From positions 1,459 through 30,131 of IMG/VR virus record IMGVR_UViG_3300030106_002919: 28,673 nucleotides of DNA. One strand, 5' to 3'. The translations under genes were made by a program, and so were the position numbers. The notes beneath the pieces were generated by a model. The model was given only the letters and a program-made list of their open reading frames with translations, did no database searches and was not told where the DNA came from. Origin of the DNA: a virus. This document shows positions 17,101-24,531 of the stretch, in pieces; positions within the stretch are counted from its first letter, which is position 1, and each line of letters starts with the position of its first letter.

Positions 17101-18610
17101 ATAAATCACTAGTAACATATTCTACTTTTATCGTGTCTATTGCTTGTTCTATTACAAGATTTGGATCTAAATCATCTTCTGTAGCAGTTGACAATATAAC
17201 AGGTGATTGTCTACCAAAAATATCGGATAACACAACTCCAACTTGATATTCTCTATTTTGCTTAATAGAGTGTAACGCGTGGGTTTTAGCATTATTTTGG
17301 CTTTTACTACTATTTACTCTTATCACATAATTCAAACCTGTTTTACCTTTACTATCTTTTGGTAAATTATAATTTTCTGTAAAATTACCGTATATAACTC
17401 TATTACCTGAAATTTCTTGAGCTTTAGCCCTTAAAGGCACTTGATCAAAAACCCTAGTTATTTGTTTATCTTCTAAAATTTTATAAGGTTTTTCAGATTT
17501 ATAAGTGTATTTATAAAGTTTTTTATAATATTGAACACTATCTAAGCCTTCATCAGAAAAACCTTGAGCAAAACTTTCAATATTTTCAATAAAAGATTCT
17601 AAGACAACGCCGTTATCATCTGATACATCTATTTCTTTAATAATTTTAACAACATCTTGATCAGATTCTTTAACTAGTATTTCTATTTTTATTATTCTAA
17701 CTTCGTTTTGCCAAGTAGCATTTTGATTAATTTCATTATCAATAGATGGTAAAGGTATTCTAAGATCTACTTTATTATAATGATTTTTCATTAAATCTAC
17801 AGTAGTTTTAGTATAAACATCTTGAACATCTGTTATGTCTCTGTCTGTAGTTAACTTATTGTCTATAAAACCTGTATTTAAAGGTTTAAACACTATTTGA
17901 GTAAAAGGAGCAATAGTACTATACTCACCATCTTCATATTGATACCTGTATGAAAATCTAACAAATTTATCTTTTAAATAGTCAGATGTTATACTTTCAT
18001 CATAAGCTAGTGTAGTACCGTCACCATTACCATCAACATCATTTAATATAGGCGCTAAATAAGGAGATACTTTAGCAACTGATATTTGTATTTCTTTAAC
18101 ATAATAAGAATTATTAGCAATAGCCTTTGCTACATTTATTTTTCTAGGTTGATTATAATTATCTGTCCAAAATAATAAATCATCAATTAAATTCACACCT
18201 GTAATTAAATGGTTTTTGCTAAAATTTAAAAAATGACCTTGCACTATTATTTTAGCCTCTGCAGACGTATCATTTAAATCAGCCATTAATATCTGACAGG
18301 TATTAGTAGAATCAGCTCTAGACATTGTTTTTATATCCCCATCATCTCCAGTAAAATCTGTAATAAACCAAAAAACTCTTTTATTAAGAACATCAGCGCA
18401 ATAACCAATTGTTTCCATATCACCTGTAATACCAGGCATAGGTACAGCCAATATATTACCTTGTATGTTTTCAACAGCTCCTACATCAGAATCTTCTGAT
18501 TGCGTAATTAATATATTTTGTGCCTCACGGTATTCACCTTTTGGCACAAGCCTTTCATCAAGGTCTTTATTCATTTTACCTCGTAAAAAGCTATTTTGAA
18601 TTTTAGGCAT
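14180..18610 (-). CDS. Tail nozzle / muzzle-like stabilisation protein, 1476 aa
   Basis: The N-terminus, with GKMNKDLDERLVPKGEYREA at 11-30 then DVGAVENIQGN at 42-52, is a signature I associate with the nozzle or stabilisation proteins of crAss-like and related podoviruses (functional equivalent of T7 gp12 or P22 gp10). The following region has repeated Trp/Tyr/Asn-Asp strand motifs, such as LLFWTDNYNQPRKINVA at about 145-161, consistent with the beta-propeller of that family. The middle is long and beta-rich. Later parts include YGGRKYFSDKSRGTIMRLSQDG, again propeller-like. It would form the distal end of the short tail and gate DNA exit. The gene lies between the ring/adaptor genes and the internal virion protein genes, the expected position. 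No separate receptor-binding or fibre gene is visible in the window, so host contact might involve this protein or proteins encoded elsewhere. Confidence 0.78.
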   Translation of the reverse strand: MPKIQNSFLRGKMNKDLDERLVPKGEYREAQNILITQSEDSDVGAVENIQGNILAVPMPGITGDMETIGYCADVLNKRVFWFITDFTGDDGDIKTMSRADSTNTCQILMADLNDTSAEAKIIVQGHFLNFSKNHLITGVNLIDDLLFWTDNYNQPRKINVAKAIANNSYYVKEIQISVAKVSPYLAPILNDVDGNGDGTTLAYDESITSDYLKDKFVRFSYRYQYEDGEYSTIAPFTQIVFKPLNTGFIDNKLTTDRDITDVQDVYTKTTVDLMKNHYNKVDLRIPLPSIDNEINQNATWQNEVRIIKIEILVKESDQDVVKIIKEIDVSDDNGVVLESFIENIESFAQGFSDEGLDSVQYYKKLYKYTYKSEKPYKILEDKQITRVFDQVPLRAKAQEISGNRVIYGNFTENYNLPKDSKGKTGLNYVIRVNSSKSQNNAKTHALHSIKQNREYQVGVVLSDIFGRQSPVILSTATEDDLDPNLVIEQAIDTIKVEYVTSDLSETYTELDVTSEDFGEKFYSWSGINKNIYGKELSIVFNEAINSEDLYNGDIESESYNPYGWYSYKIVVKQQEQEYYNLYVNHPADNWNNEANNSDAILGFSWISLYGDNINKVPRDVNEVDEIREGVAGSDTLLFPKVVKSSGEESNISVMGIDQDFLEVMTVGTAREQGLLTDAGGDRDKDRVHDFITAKKNPLVAQLKSLNNSNDNDVLYSITVPVFESNENDNSYVLVGDGNTINPYIRVGHQIAQRRFDALANSVLAEQNNLTIEDIVPERMGKLAQKIRIDNDEQGTTTTSIGGDWESKSVIADETSFRNEITKARVGQFIDYRHKDEDDNPETAAGFRYYGVSSIDDFADTQFLFTTSQEVEHGDHSTVRYPIVDEIEFNDAGTRMSIHCDRKIFPDGIKQKLTQLGIYTSGNQMMGLYDPILIEAVETKSRIVNGEIKYFQRLKLSHDVDIDEGFSLIIQNIEEQPIAVKTGLTVLETNPVKSNLDIFFESSTCGLASEIRSVIDQIGFDTDADGVDDLFYDVAAKVVPIKYYNTFILSGGGTDLVNKPGVFHIEESRIKGGFNDDSVDLGVKAHIIDEKYAQRIRSNALIHSGVFNSKTKLNETNQFSIGESITRAVDVINGSIQKLYAEDTNLIIFQENKVSRALIDKDAIFTQEGQPLTTASKVVIGQVGSFGGKYGISKNPESFAVYGGRKYFSDKSRGTIMRLSQDGLTPISNNGMRSFFRDNLQNADRVYGMYDEQKNKYVVSLQNKNSVASTYNPEYGTSFDSTTISKDTYSTLSFDESSSGWVSFYTYKPTFGFSLSNEFYTYNLQNLYKHYSDDVQRCVFYKSAYTDPSNIEFVFNDQAAVVKNFHTIEYEGSSGWKMASAETDIHSAFPVLSNDTTVSSLSIPVNFINKENKYYGHIRNNTTTTALNQVVGVDLSGVKGYFNKVKMQYWKPSEAVASAVSKGELYAVNSETVYSSQ

Positions 18611-18613
18611 ATA

Positions 18614-19789
18614 TTAATTTTTAATTCGTTTACTTTGTCCTTTTAATACTTGTGATATTTCAGCTAAGTTAATCTTAGACAACCTAAGCTTAGCGTTACG
18701 CATCGCTGCTCTTCTTTCTTTTCTAAATCTTTGAACTATATACTCAGGTACATTTCTTCGTGTAGACAATATATTAAAAGCTATATGTTTATATAAAGCT
18801 TCTTCTGCAAACTTATGTACTTTCATTTCAGAGTCAGTACCTAAACTATCAGAAACATATTCTACAACTATTATTTTACCAGATAAATCACTACTAAAAT
18901 TAAAACTACCAGTTCTTTCATTTATAGTAAAATAACCATTTATTTGTTGATGCTCTGGCTCAATGCCATATCTTCTACCAAAATCAGTACCTAAATGATT
19001 GTCTCTACTTATATAATAATCATCTTCAGTACTTAAATTACCTGTTAAGTTGTCTGTGTCAAAAGCTTGCCATTGTGTTTCAGTATATGGTGTTCCACTA
19101 ACTATTTGCCCGTTGTTATCGTATATATAGTTATAATCACCATCTTGAACAGGTGCTTCTGTTGGATTTATAGTTAATCTAGTTGGGTATATTATTTTTT
19201 TTATACCTGAACTATCAATATAACAAAGCTTTACATAGCTAACATAATCTTGTGGCATAGCTATTGATAATGATGGTCCTAGTTCAATTTCTTGTGATTT
19301 AACAGTTTTTAATATATCATAACTAAACTCTTGTAAACCTCTTCTAGCATGAAAAACAACATCTGTTTTACTAGTATTGTTTATTAATTTACCATCACCT
19401 ACGTAACCTATCATAAAGTTAGCAACTATATCTGACAATGAAGTGTGTCTGTAACCACCTAAAACATGATCTCTTAGCTCTACTCTTAATACACCCTCAG
19501 CACTAATCTCATTTAACTCATCAAAAGCTTGATCACCATCACCACCTGCAGCACCTGATGTTAATACAGTTAAAACACCGTCAGCAACAGTCCAGTCAAA
19601 TATTTCTCTATCAGTATAACTAGTATTATTAGACTCTACATAAACTCTAATATCATCAGCGGTTATTTTACTACCATGCTCTGTTTGTATTGCAGTTAAT
19701 GTATATGTATAAGGTATAGTACCACTAATATAAAAAGACTGACTACCAGTGTAATATGTTTCGTTTGTTTTATTGTTTAATAGTCCCAT
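18614..19789 (-). CDS. Head-tail adaptor / ring protein (T7 gp11 or P22 gp4-like role)
   Basis: A 391-residue protein. Residues about 10-110 form a beta-rich module (YYTGSQSFYISGTIPY, then DDIRVYVESNN) like the accessory domain fused to tail tubular proteins. Residues about 117-200 hold the adaptor-like core: LSDIVANFMIGYVGDG, FHARRGLQEFSYDILKTV and LSIAMPQDYVSYVKL, a pattern shared by phage ring proteins joining portal to tail. The C-terminal helix (RFRKERRAAMRNAKLRL, then KGQSKRIKN) is basic and typical of proteins that contact neighbouring subunits or DNA. It follows the other ring-type gene and precedes the nozzle gene, as in podovirus tail modules. Confidence 0.7.
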   Translation of the reverse strand: MGLLNNKTNETYYTGSQSFYISGTIPYTYTLTAIQTEHGSKITADDIRVYVESNNTSYTDREIFDWTVADGVLTVLTSGAAGGDGDQAFDELNEISAEGVLRVELRDHVLGGYRHTSLSDIVANFMIGYVGDGKLINNTSKTDVVFHARRGLQEFSYDILKTVKSQEIELGPSLSIAMPQDYVSYVKLCYIDSSGIKKIIYPTRLTINPTEAPVQDGDYNYIYDNNGQIVSGTPYTETQWQAFDTDNLTGNLSTEDDYYISRDNHLGTDFGRRYGIEPEHQQINGYFTINERTGSFNFSSDLSGKIIVVEYVSDSLGTDSEMKVHKFAEEALYKHIAFNILSTRRNVPEYIVQRFRKERRAAMRNAKLRLSKINLAEISQVLKGQSKRIKN

Positions 19790-19792
19790 TTA

Positions 19793-20530
19793 CTAAGCGT
19801 TTTCTTGTTGTACTTTTGTTGCTGTTTCTTGACCTATAGCTTGTATAACGCTTGGGTCTTTTATAATTACTCCTGTATATCTTAATATACCTAATACTAA
19901 ATCTACTTCACTAGAAGAGTGTAAAGTAAAATCAGTTGAACCAGTAGCTGTATAAGTTAAAGCACCGTTAGAATCAGCTGTAGAGTTCCATACTGGATCA
20001 CTAGGTATTGATATATAATCCATACTAATACTTGATAGTGTATTAGGATTTACATTAATATTTTCACCTGTTATATAATATATTGGAAATGTTGTTGATG
20101 GAGCTGTTACTGGCGAAGATAATAAGTAACTTAGTTTAGATTTTTCTACTCTATCAATTTCTGTTGTATTTAGCGAACTATTGTCATCTGTTGTTACTCT
20201 AACTATATTATACACATTTGACCTTGTATAATCATCTACAGTAACAGTTGGTAAAGCACCAACACCACTAGTTAAAGTAATAGCGCTAGTTGTATAAAAT
20301 GGATCTATACGATCCTGTATTTTTTTAGGTATGTCACCATAACCTTGACCACCACGACCCATAGTTTCTCTAGTTACAGCTCTACTATAGTCATGGAAAG
20401 CTTTATCAAGTAGATCAAGCTGCACTTGCGAACCTATTCTATTAAACTCGTCTGGGGTTAAAAAACCTCTTGATTCTTTATTTAGTATTGCTAATACTTT
20501 TCTATATACTTTATCTATTGATATTGCCAT
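19793..20530 (-). CDS. Ring / connector protein, 245 aa (start corrected to internal ATG)
   Basis: The N-terminal helix-rich part (MAISIDKVYRKVLAILNKES, then FLTPDEFNRIGSQVQLDLLD) and the Gly/Thr beta region after it resemble connector proteins at the portal-tail junction in crAss-like and marine Bacteroidota phages. The end, KVQQENA, fits too. I chose the ATG at 20530-20528. An in-frame GTG at 20551 would extend it by seven residues (MIIIKYK), but that GTG lies inside the stem of a hairpin, and the ATG has the usual A/T-rich leader. It ends in TAG, 3 bases before the ATG of the next adaptor gene. The role is inferred from position and overall pattern. Confidence 0.65.
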   Translation of the reverse strand: MAISIDKVYRKVLAILNKESRGFLTPDEFNRIGSQVQLDLLDKAFHDYSRAVTRETMGRGGQGYGDIPKKIQDRIDPFYTTSAITLTSGVGALPTVTVDDYTRSNVYNIVRVTTDDNSSLNTTEIDRVEKSKLSYLLSSPVTAPSTTFPIYYITGENINVNPNTLSSISMDYISIPSDPVWNSTADSNGALTYTATGSTDFTLHSSSEVDLVLGILRYTGVIIKDPSVIQAIGQETATKVQQENA

Positions 20531-20547
20531 TTTATATTTTATTATAA

Positions 20548-20574
20548 TCACAGGCCCTAATTAAAGGGCCGTGA
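20548..20574. terminator. Hairpin between the 265-aa gene and the tail connector gene
   Basis: The inverted repeat TCAC-A-GGCCCT (20548-20558) pairs with AGGGCC-GTGA (20565-20574) around an AATTAA loop, with a single bulged A at 20552. In the direction of transcription it follows the 265-aa stop by 10 bases and precedes the connector ATG by 17 bases. The downstream side is TTATAATAAAATATAAA, not a clean T run. It could act as a partial terminator or as an RNA stability or processing element between head and tail genes. Confidence 0.65.
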
Positions 20575-20584
20575 CTATTTGTTT

Positions 20585-21382
20585 TTAACCTAACCTTTTT
20601 TGTATTGATTTGTAAACTTCAACACCTTCATCAGTTTTAAGCCAAGCTGCAAATGCAGAATATGGGTTTTCATCAAAAGGTACTTCCATTAACTTTCTAT
20701 CGTTAGAGCCCCAAGAAAAATTTCTTTGATCTTGTGATAATTTTATTACACCAGTTTCAGTAGCTTTAATAGCTAAGTTTCTAAGTACAACATTTTCATC
20801 GTTTACAAGTTCTAAAAATAAAACCGGGTTTGCTCTTGCAAATAAATATAAGTCTCTTTTTATTTCAGCAGAACTCATTTTATCAACAGATGAGCCTAAC
20901 TCAACTCTTAATATAGCCTCTGCTTGATCTATTTCAATACTAGTAGCTGTGTTTAAAGCTTTCATTTCAGTTTCAATATCAACTAAATCTTCTTTAGCTT
21001 CTGCTACTTCGTCTAATTCATTATAAACAACACCTTTTTTAGGGTGATATAAAGATAATAATTTTTGTAAAGGTTGATTTTGTTTTGGAACAAATAAAAC
21101 ACCTTCTTCAAATATTACGTGATCTAACATTACATTGTTATCTTGTTCATCAACAAATATAGATTTTTGATTACTAGAGTATCTCATCTCTCTATTAATA
21201 CCTTTATCTTCGTCCCACCATAATAATGGTTTTTTTCTAGTTGACTTAGATTGTAAAACATAAGTCAAAGGTCTACCATCTTTTCTTAAATAGTATTGTC
21301 TATCTTTCATCTCCCACTTTGGAGATGTATTTTTTACTTGTACTGGCTCTTCAACCAATACTTCTTTTTTCTTTTTTGCCAT
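20585..21382 (-). CDS. Virion-module protein, 265 aa, unknown function
   Basis: It starts with a Lys-rich patch (MAKKKKEVL), then a compact segment (PKWEMKDRQYYLRKDGRPL at about 25-43, then KKPLLWWDEDKGINREMRY). The middle is beta-rich, ending LLSLYHPKKGVV; a charged helical region follows (DELDEVAEAKEDLVDIETEMKAL-type), and the C-terminus has FSWGSNDRKL and YSAFAAWLKTDEG. It has no signal peptide or membrane helix. I recognise the arrangement from capsid-neighbouring genes of marine phages but cannot name the fold. It stands alone between two hairpins, so its dose may differ from that of the capsid genes upstream and the tail genes downstream. Head completion, decoration or adaptor roles are possible. 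Confidence 0.6.
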   Translation of the reverse strand: MAKKKKEVLVEEPVQVKNTSPKWEMKDRQYYLRKDGRPLTYVLQSKSTRKKPLLWWDEDKGINREMRYSSNQKSIFVDEQDNNVMLDHVIFEEGVLFVPKQNQPLQKLLSLYHPKKGVVYNELDEVAEAKEDLVDIETEMKALNTATSIEIDQAEAILRVELGSSVDKMSSAEIKRDLYLFARANPVLFLELVNDENVVLRNLAIKATETGVIKLSQDQRNFSWGSNDRKLMEVPFDENPYSAFAAWLKTDEGVEVYKSIQKRLG

Positions 21383-21411
21383 AATATAATATAATTAAAT
21401 AGTTTAAAAAT

Positions 21412-21445
21412 AAACCTAAAGGCGCCATAAAGACGCCTTTGGTTT
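21412..21445. terminator. Intrinsic-type hairpin after the capsid genes
   Basis: The arms AAACC-T-AAAGGCG (21412-21424) and CGCCTTT-GGTTT (21434-21445) pair over 12 bp with one bulged T at 21417, around a 9-base loop. On the minus strand it lies 10 bases after the 116-aa gene's TAA and is followed by ATTTTTAAACTATTTAATT. It probably gives partial termination after the major capsid and 116-aa genes. The sequence between it and the next ATG (21383-21411) is only A/T; I see no clear promoter there. Confidence 0.8.
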
Positions 21446-21455
21446 AAAAAGTAAT

Positions 21456-21806
21456 TTATGCAGCTAATGTAATAGCGCAGTCAGAAATATCACTAGAAGC
21501 AAAAACTGAATTATCAGCATCGCAAATATTGACAAATCCATCTCCAAGACTAATACCTTGTGCATTTATAGCTTTACAAATATCTTGTAATACTTTTTTA
21601 TGAGTATTACTAGTTATTGTTAAGTCTACTTGATCAACAACATCACCTGTAGCTACTGCATCACCAATTTGTTGTGGTGCAAAAAACAATAGCAATGAAG
21701 TTGCATCAATAGGATCTGCACCTCTAAAAGCTGATAAAGGCATTAGCACAGCTTCACCTGTTGCATTTGCTCCGTCTCCGGTTGCAAAATATAAAAATTT
21801 ATCCAT
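21456..21806 (-). CDS. Small capsid-adjacent protein, 116 aa (decoration or head protein candidate)
   Basis: A compact protein beginning MDKFLYFATGDGANATGEAV, with alternating hydrophobic strands (SLLLFFAP, VDLTITSN) and one amphipathic helix (HKKVLQDICKAINAQG). The tail holds two of its three cysteines (NICDADNS, SDCAITLAA). No signal peptide or membrane segment is seen. It lies 25 bases after the major capsid gene and shares its transcript up to the hairpin just downstream, so it should be made at a level close to that of the capsid protein. That is the main argument for a structural role, such as head decoration. The family is not recognised. Confidence 0.6.
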   Translation of the reverse strand: MDKFLYFATGDGANATGEAVLMPLSAFRGADPIDATSLLLFFAPQQIGDAVATGDVVDQVDLTITSNTHKKVLQDICKAINAQGISLGDGFVNICDADNSVFASSDISDCAITLAA

Positions 21807-21831
21807 TTTATTTAGTTTTAAAGGTTATTAA

Positions 21832-23259
21832 TTATGATTCTTTTAACAGAATAAAGTTATTAGCAGCTTGTACAACTAAACATCTTTCAGATAAATAGTG
21901 TACTTCCATATAATCGTCTCCGATATATGACGCACCACCAACAGATCCAGTTACCCAAGACTTCATTCTTCTATCATCAGTTTGAGAAGCTCTATATCTT
22001 ACGTGTAAGAAAGGTCTTTTAATGTTTCTTCCTAATCCTTCATCATATACAGATGAAACACCAGCAGGAATTAAAACACCAGAAATATCTCCAAAACCAC
22101 CTCTACCAGTAGCATCGTTTAAGTATCTCCAATCAGACTTATAGAAGTCATAAGAACCTCTTCTAAGACCTGAGAAACCTAAGTTTAATGCCATATCAGC
22201 AGAATTTTCAAATACTCCGAAAGAAGCACCACCTTGATAGTTAGAGTTTAATCCAGCCATCATGTCATCAAATGTAAGAGCTAAATCTCTATTTACATAT
22301 AACATGTTTTCCTCGATTGCACCTTGCTTGTCAAGATTTTTAAGTACTAAATCAAAATCAGCTAAAGAAGCTAAATCTTCAAATACATTACCTCTTGTTT
22401 CGATAGCTTCAAATAAACCTTCACTACCAAAGTTCTCACCAGCAATACCCATTGCAGTATCAGCAACAGAAGAACCAGGAACACCTTTTACAGCTTCAAT
22501 CATAGTCATCTCAACGTAATCTTCAAATCTTAATCTAGTTTCACTAGCAGATTTCATGTACCAAGAATAACCTGTTTGTCCAGACTCATCAATTGTTTCA
22601 ACCCAACCGATTTGAGCAGTATCAGAACCAGAAATTTTAAAGTGATCTTTAATGATCATTGGTCTGTTATCAAATTTAGTAAAGCTTGGCTTAAGTTCTC
22701 CTACCATAGAAGCAGAACCTTTTGCAAACTCAGAACCAAATACAAAAACATTTACACCTAAATCACTAGATCCTAATACAGTTGTCATGTCAGCTGTCTT
22801 ATACGGTTGTGCAGTAATAACTTGACCAGATGATGCAGAAACTCTACACACAAGTGTGTTAAGTCCTGTTGCAGCATCAGTAACAATTACAGTAGCACCC
22901 ACTCTTACAGAGTTAGTATAATCACTACCTAGTGTTATTGTGTTTGCATCTACATCAGCTTGAGCTGTTTGGTTTCCAGTTTTGTGTTTGTAAGCAATAT
23001 GTAATCTGTTTTGCTCAGACCATACTACTTGATCAGAGGCCATAGGCATTTCTGCCCCTACCATAGCCAAAAATCCATTAATTGTACGATTTCCGTATCT
23101 TTCGATTTCTTGTTCGTACAACTCAGGTAGGTATTGTTGCGCCCAACCTTGGTTAGCTGTATTAGCTAGGTCCAAATAGTTGTTCGCGCTTACGACTTGT
23201 GATGGCGATCCTGTTAAAGAATAGTCACCAGCTAGTCCTAAAGACGTATTAAATCCCAT
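21832..23259 (-). CDS. Major capsid protein (HK97-type, crAss-like lineage)
   Basis: A 475-residue protein, the usual size for crAss-like major capsid proteins. The N-terminal arm (about 1-60) carries NYLDLANTANQGWAQQYLPE and YEQEIERYGNRTINGFLAM; then comes a beta-rich insertion (about 90-175, ANTITLGSDYTNSVRVGAT). The long helix and P-domain region contain EDYVEMTMIEAVKGVPG, FEAIETRGNVFEDLASLADF and LYVNRDLALTFDDMMAGLNS. The C-terminal A-domain part includes SDWRYLNDATGRGGFG and ends YLSERCLVVQAANNFILL. There is no protease cleavage signal I can point to. Codons look more GC-rich than neighbouring genes, as expected for very high expression. Its leader is A/T only (ACTTAAAATTTAAACAAA-ATG), without Shine-Dalgarno. 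It follows the scaffold-like gene and precedes a small structural gene and a hairpin. Confidence 0.88.
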   Translation of the reverse strand: MGFNTSLGLAGDYSLTGSPSQVVSANNYLDLANTANQGWAQQYLPELYEQEIERYGNRTINGFLAMVGAEMPMASDQVVWSEQNRLHIAYKHKTGNQTAQADVDANTITLGSDYTNSVRVGATVIVTDAATGLNTLVCRVSASSGQVITAQPYKTADMTTVLGSSDLGVNVFVFGSEFAKGSASMVGELKPSFTKFDNRPMIIKDHFKISGSDTAQIGWVETIDESGQTGYSWYMKSASETRLRFEDYVEMTMIEAVKGVPGSSVADTAMGIAGENFGSEGLFEAIETRGNVFEDLASLADFDLVLKNLDKQGAIEENMLYVNRDLALTFDDMMAGLNSNYQGGASFGVFENSADMALNLGFSGLRRGSYDFYKSDWRYLNDATGRGGFGDISGVLIPAGVSSVYDEGLGRNIKRPFLHVRYRASQTDDRRMKSWVTGSVGGASYIGDDYMEVHYLSERCLVVQAANNFILLKES

Positions 23260-23283
23260 TTTGTTTAAATTTTAAGTTGTTAT

Positions 23284-24507
23284 TTATTTCCTAATTTTAA
23301 ATTTCAAACTAGAACTATCATCACCACTTAATACTCTAAACTTTTTACCACCAGTATCAACAACAGGCGCAGCAGTTCTTGGAGACATATCGATGTTTTT
23401 AGCGCTTACAGCACTCTCCCTTACAGCGTCTGCTTTACCTTGATCATAAAAGTGTTTAACAATTTTATCAATGTTTTTACCAGCATATAAAGCTTTGTGA
23501 TACCCCTTTGCATCTTGCATCATATTCTTATTGTCAAGGAACTCTCCTATGAAATTAGATATATCGCTTTGATACTCTTTAACATTTTGAACGTCTTTAA
23601 TATTGTATCTATAAGTTTTTTCTCCAACGTTAAAGTCAAAACCTTTGAAATTATTATTGAATACAGAGTCAGTAGATTTTTGGAAACGTTCTAACTGTTG
23701 TTTTTGGATCTCACTATTAGTGGCTTGTTCTTGTTTGTATGTATTGTAAAATTCTACTGCCTCTTTCTGCTCGCTGGTCAACTTAGAACCCAACTTGACT
23801 TCTTTGTAATACTGATCCTTTAGGCCAGTAAGATGCTTTCGAGCTTTTACAATTTCTTCTTTGAAAGCCAATTTTTTCTTTTTAATATCTCTTGGCTCAT
23901 CAATGTCCTCATCAAATTGAAAGTTATCTTCAATTAAGAAGCTTATTTCTTCCATATTTAAATGAGGCTTAGTCGTTTTATAATATTCTAATAATAAAGC
24001 ATTGTCGTCTATATTAGAATAATCCGCGTTTAATCTAGCATAATCTTCTAGAGTTCCACCTGTATCTTCCATAAACTTAACTAAATCTTTTAAGTTTTCT
24101 GGTACAACCACTTGCGGTTCAGGTTGTGTTTGCGTTACAGGTTCTTCAATTTTTTCTTCTACAACTTCTTCTTGTTGTATATCTTCTTCTTTTACCTCTT
24201 CAAGAACTACTTCTTCTTTTTCTTCAACTTCTTCGGTAGGCTTTTCAACTTCTTCTTGCTTGTTTTCTTCAGAAACTTCTTTGCTAGCTTCGGATTCGTC
24301 GCGAACAGGTACTTCATCTGTGCTTTGCTCTTGAACGGGCTCATTTTTCTTTTTTAATTTGATTTTAAAATTACCACCTTCTTGCTCAACTATTCTAGCT
24401 TGAACTTTAGGCGCCTCTTGTTTTTGTTCTTCATTAGAAGTGTTTACAGATGTTTCCTCTGTTTTTACCTCTTGAATAACATTTTCTTGTTTTTCAGTGT
24501 TTTCCAT
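23284..24507 (-). CDS. Acidic scaffold-like head assembly protein
   Basis: A 407-residue protein between portal and capsid genes, the standard place of a scaffold. Residues about 1-135 are a low-complexity Glu/Val/Gln/Lys region, very acidic and likely disordered. After that come helical, Lys/Glu-rich segments (VVPENLKDLVKFMEDTGGTL, DIKKKKLAFKEEIVKARKHL, SEQKEAVEFYNTYKQEQ). The last 30 residues are basic with a short beta-like end (KKFRVLSGDDSSSLKFKIRK), the kind of tail that binds capsid subunits. It would guide capsid assembly in the cytoplasm and leave or be degraded on maturation. I see no protease motif in it and no separate prohead protease gene in the window. Confidence 0.72.
   Translation of the reverse strand: MENTEKQENVIQEVKTEETSVNTSNEEQKQEAPKVQARIVEQEGGNFKIKLKKKNEPVQEQSTDEVPVRDESEASKEVSEENKQEEVEKPTEEVEEKEEVVLEEVKEEDIQQEEVVEEKIEEPVTQTQPEPQVVVPENLKDLVKFMEDTGGTLEDYARLNADYSNIDDNALLLEYYKTTKPHLNMEEISFLIEDNFQFDEDIDEPRDIKKKKLAFKEEIVKARKHLTGLKDQYYKEVKLGSKLTSEQKEAVEFYNTYKQEQATNSEIQKQQLERFQKSTDSVFNNNFKGFDFNVGEKTYRYNIKDVQNVKEYQSDISNFIGEFLDNKNMMQDAKGYHKALYAGKNIDKIVKHFYDQGKADAVRESAVSAKNIDMSPRTAAPVVDTGGKKFRVLSGDDSSSLKFKIRK
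24145..24260. repeat. Low-complexity TTC/CTT-rich tract (Glu-rich coding repeat)
   Basis: Tandem-like TTC, TTT and CTT triplets on the plus strand encode consecutive Glu/Val/Lys codons of the scaffold-like protein on the minus strand. Degenerate repeats of this kind expand and contract easily and can mislead assembly. The repetition is coding and needs no separate function. Confidence 0.6.
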
Positions 24508-24531
24508 AATATAATATTATATAATTGTTAA

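Noticed and set aside
20528-20551. GTG start for the connector gene giving MIIIKYKMAIS
   Set aside because: The GTG is within a hairpin stem and the added residues look like A/T leader translated by chance; the ATG at 20530 is preferred.
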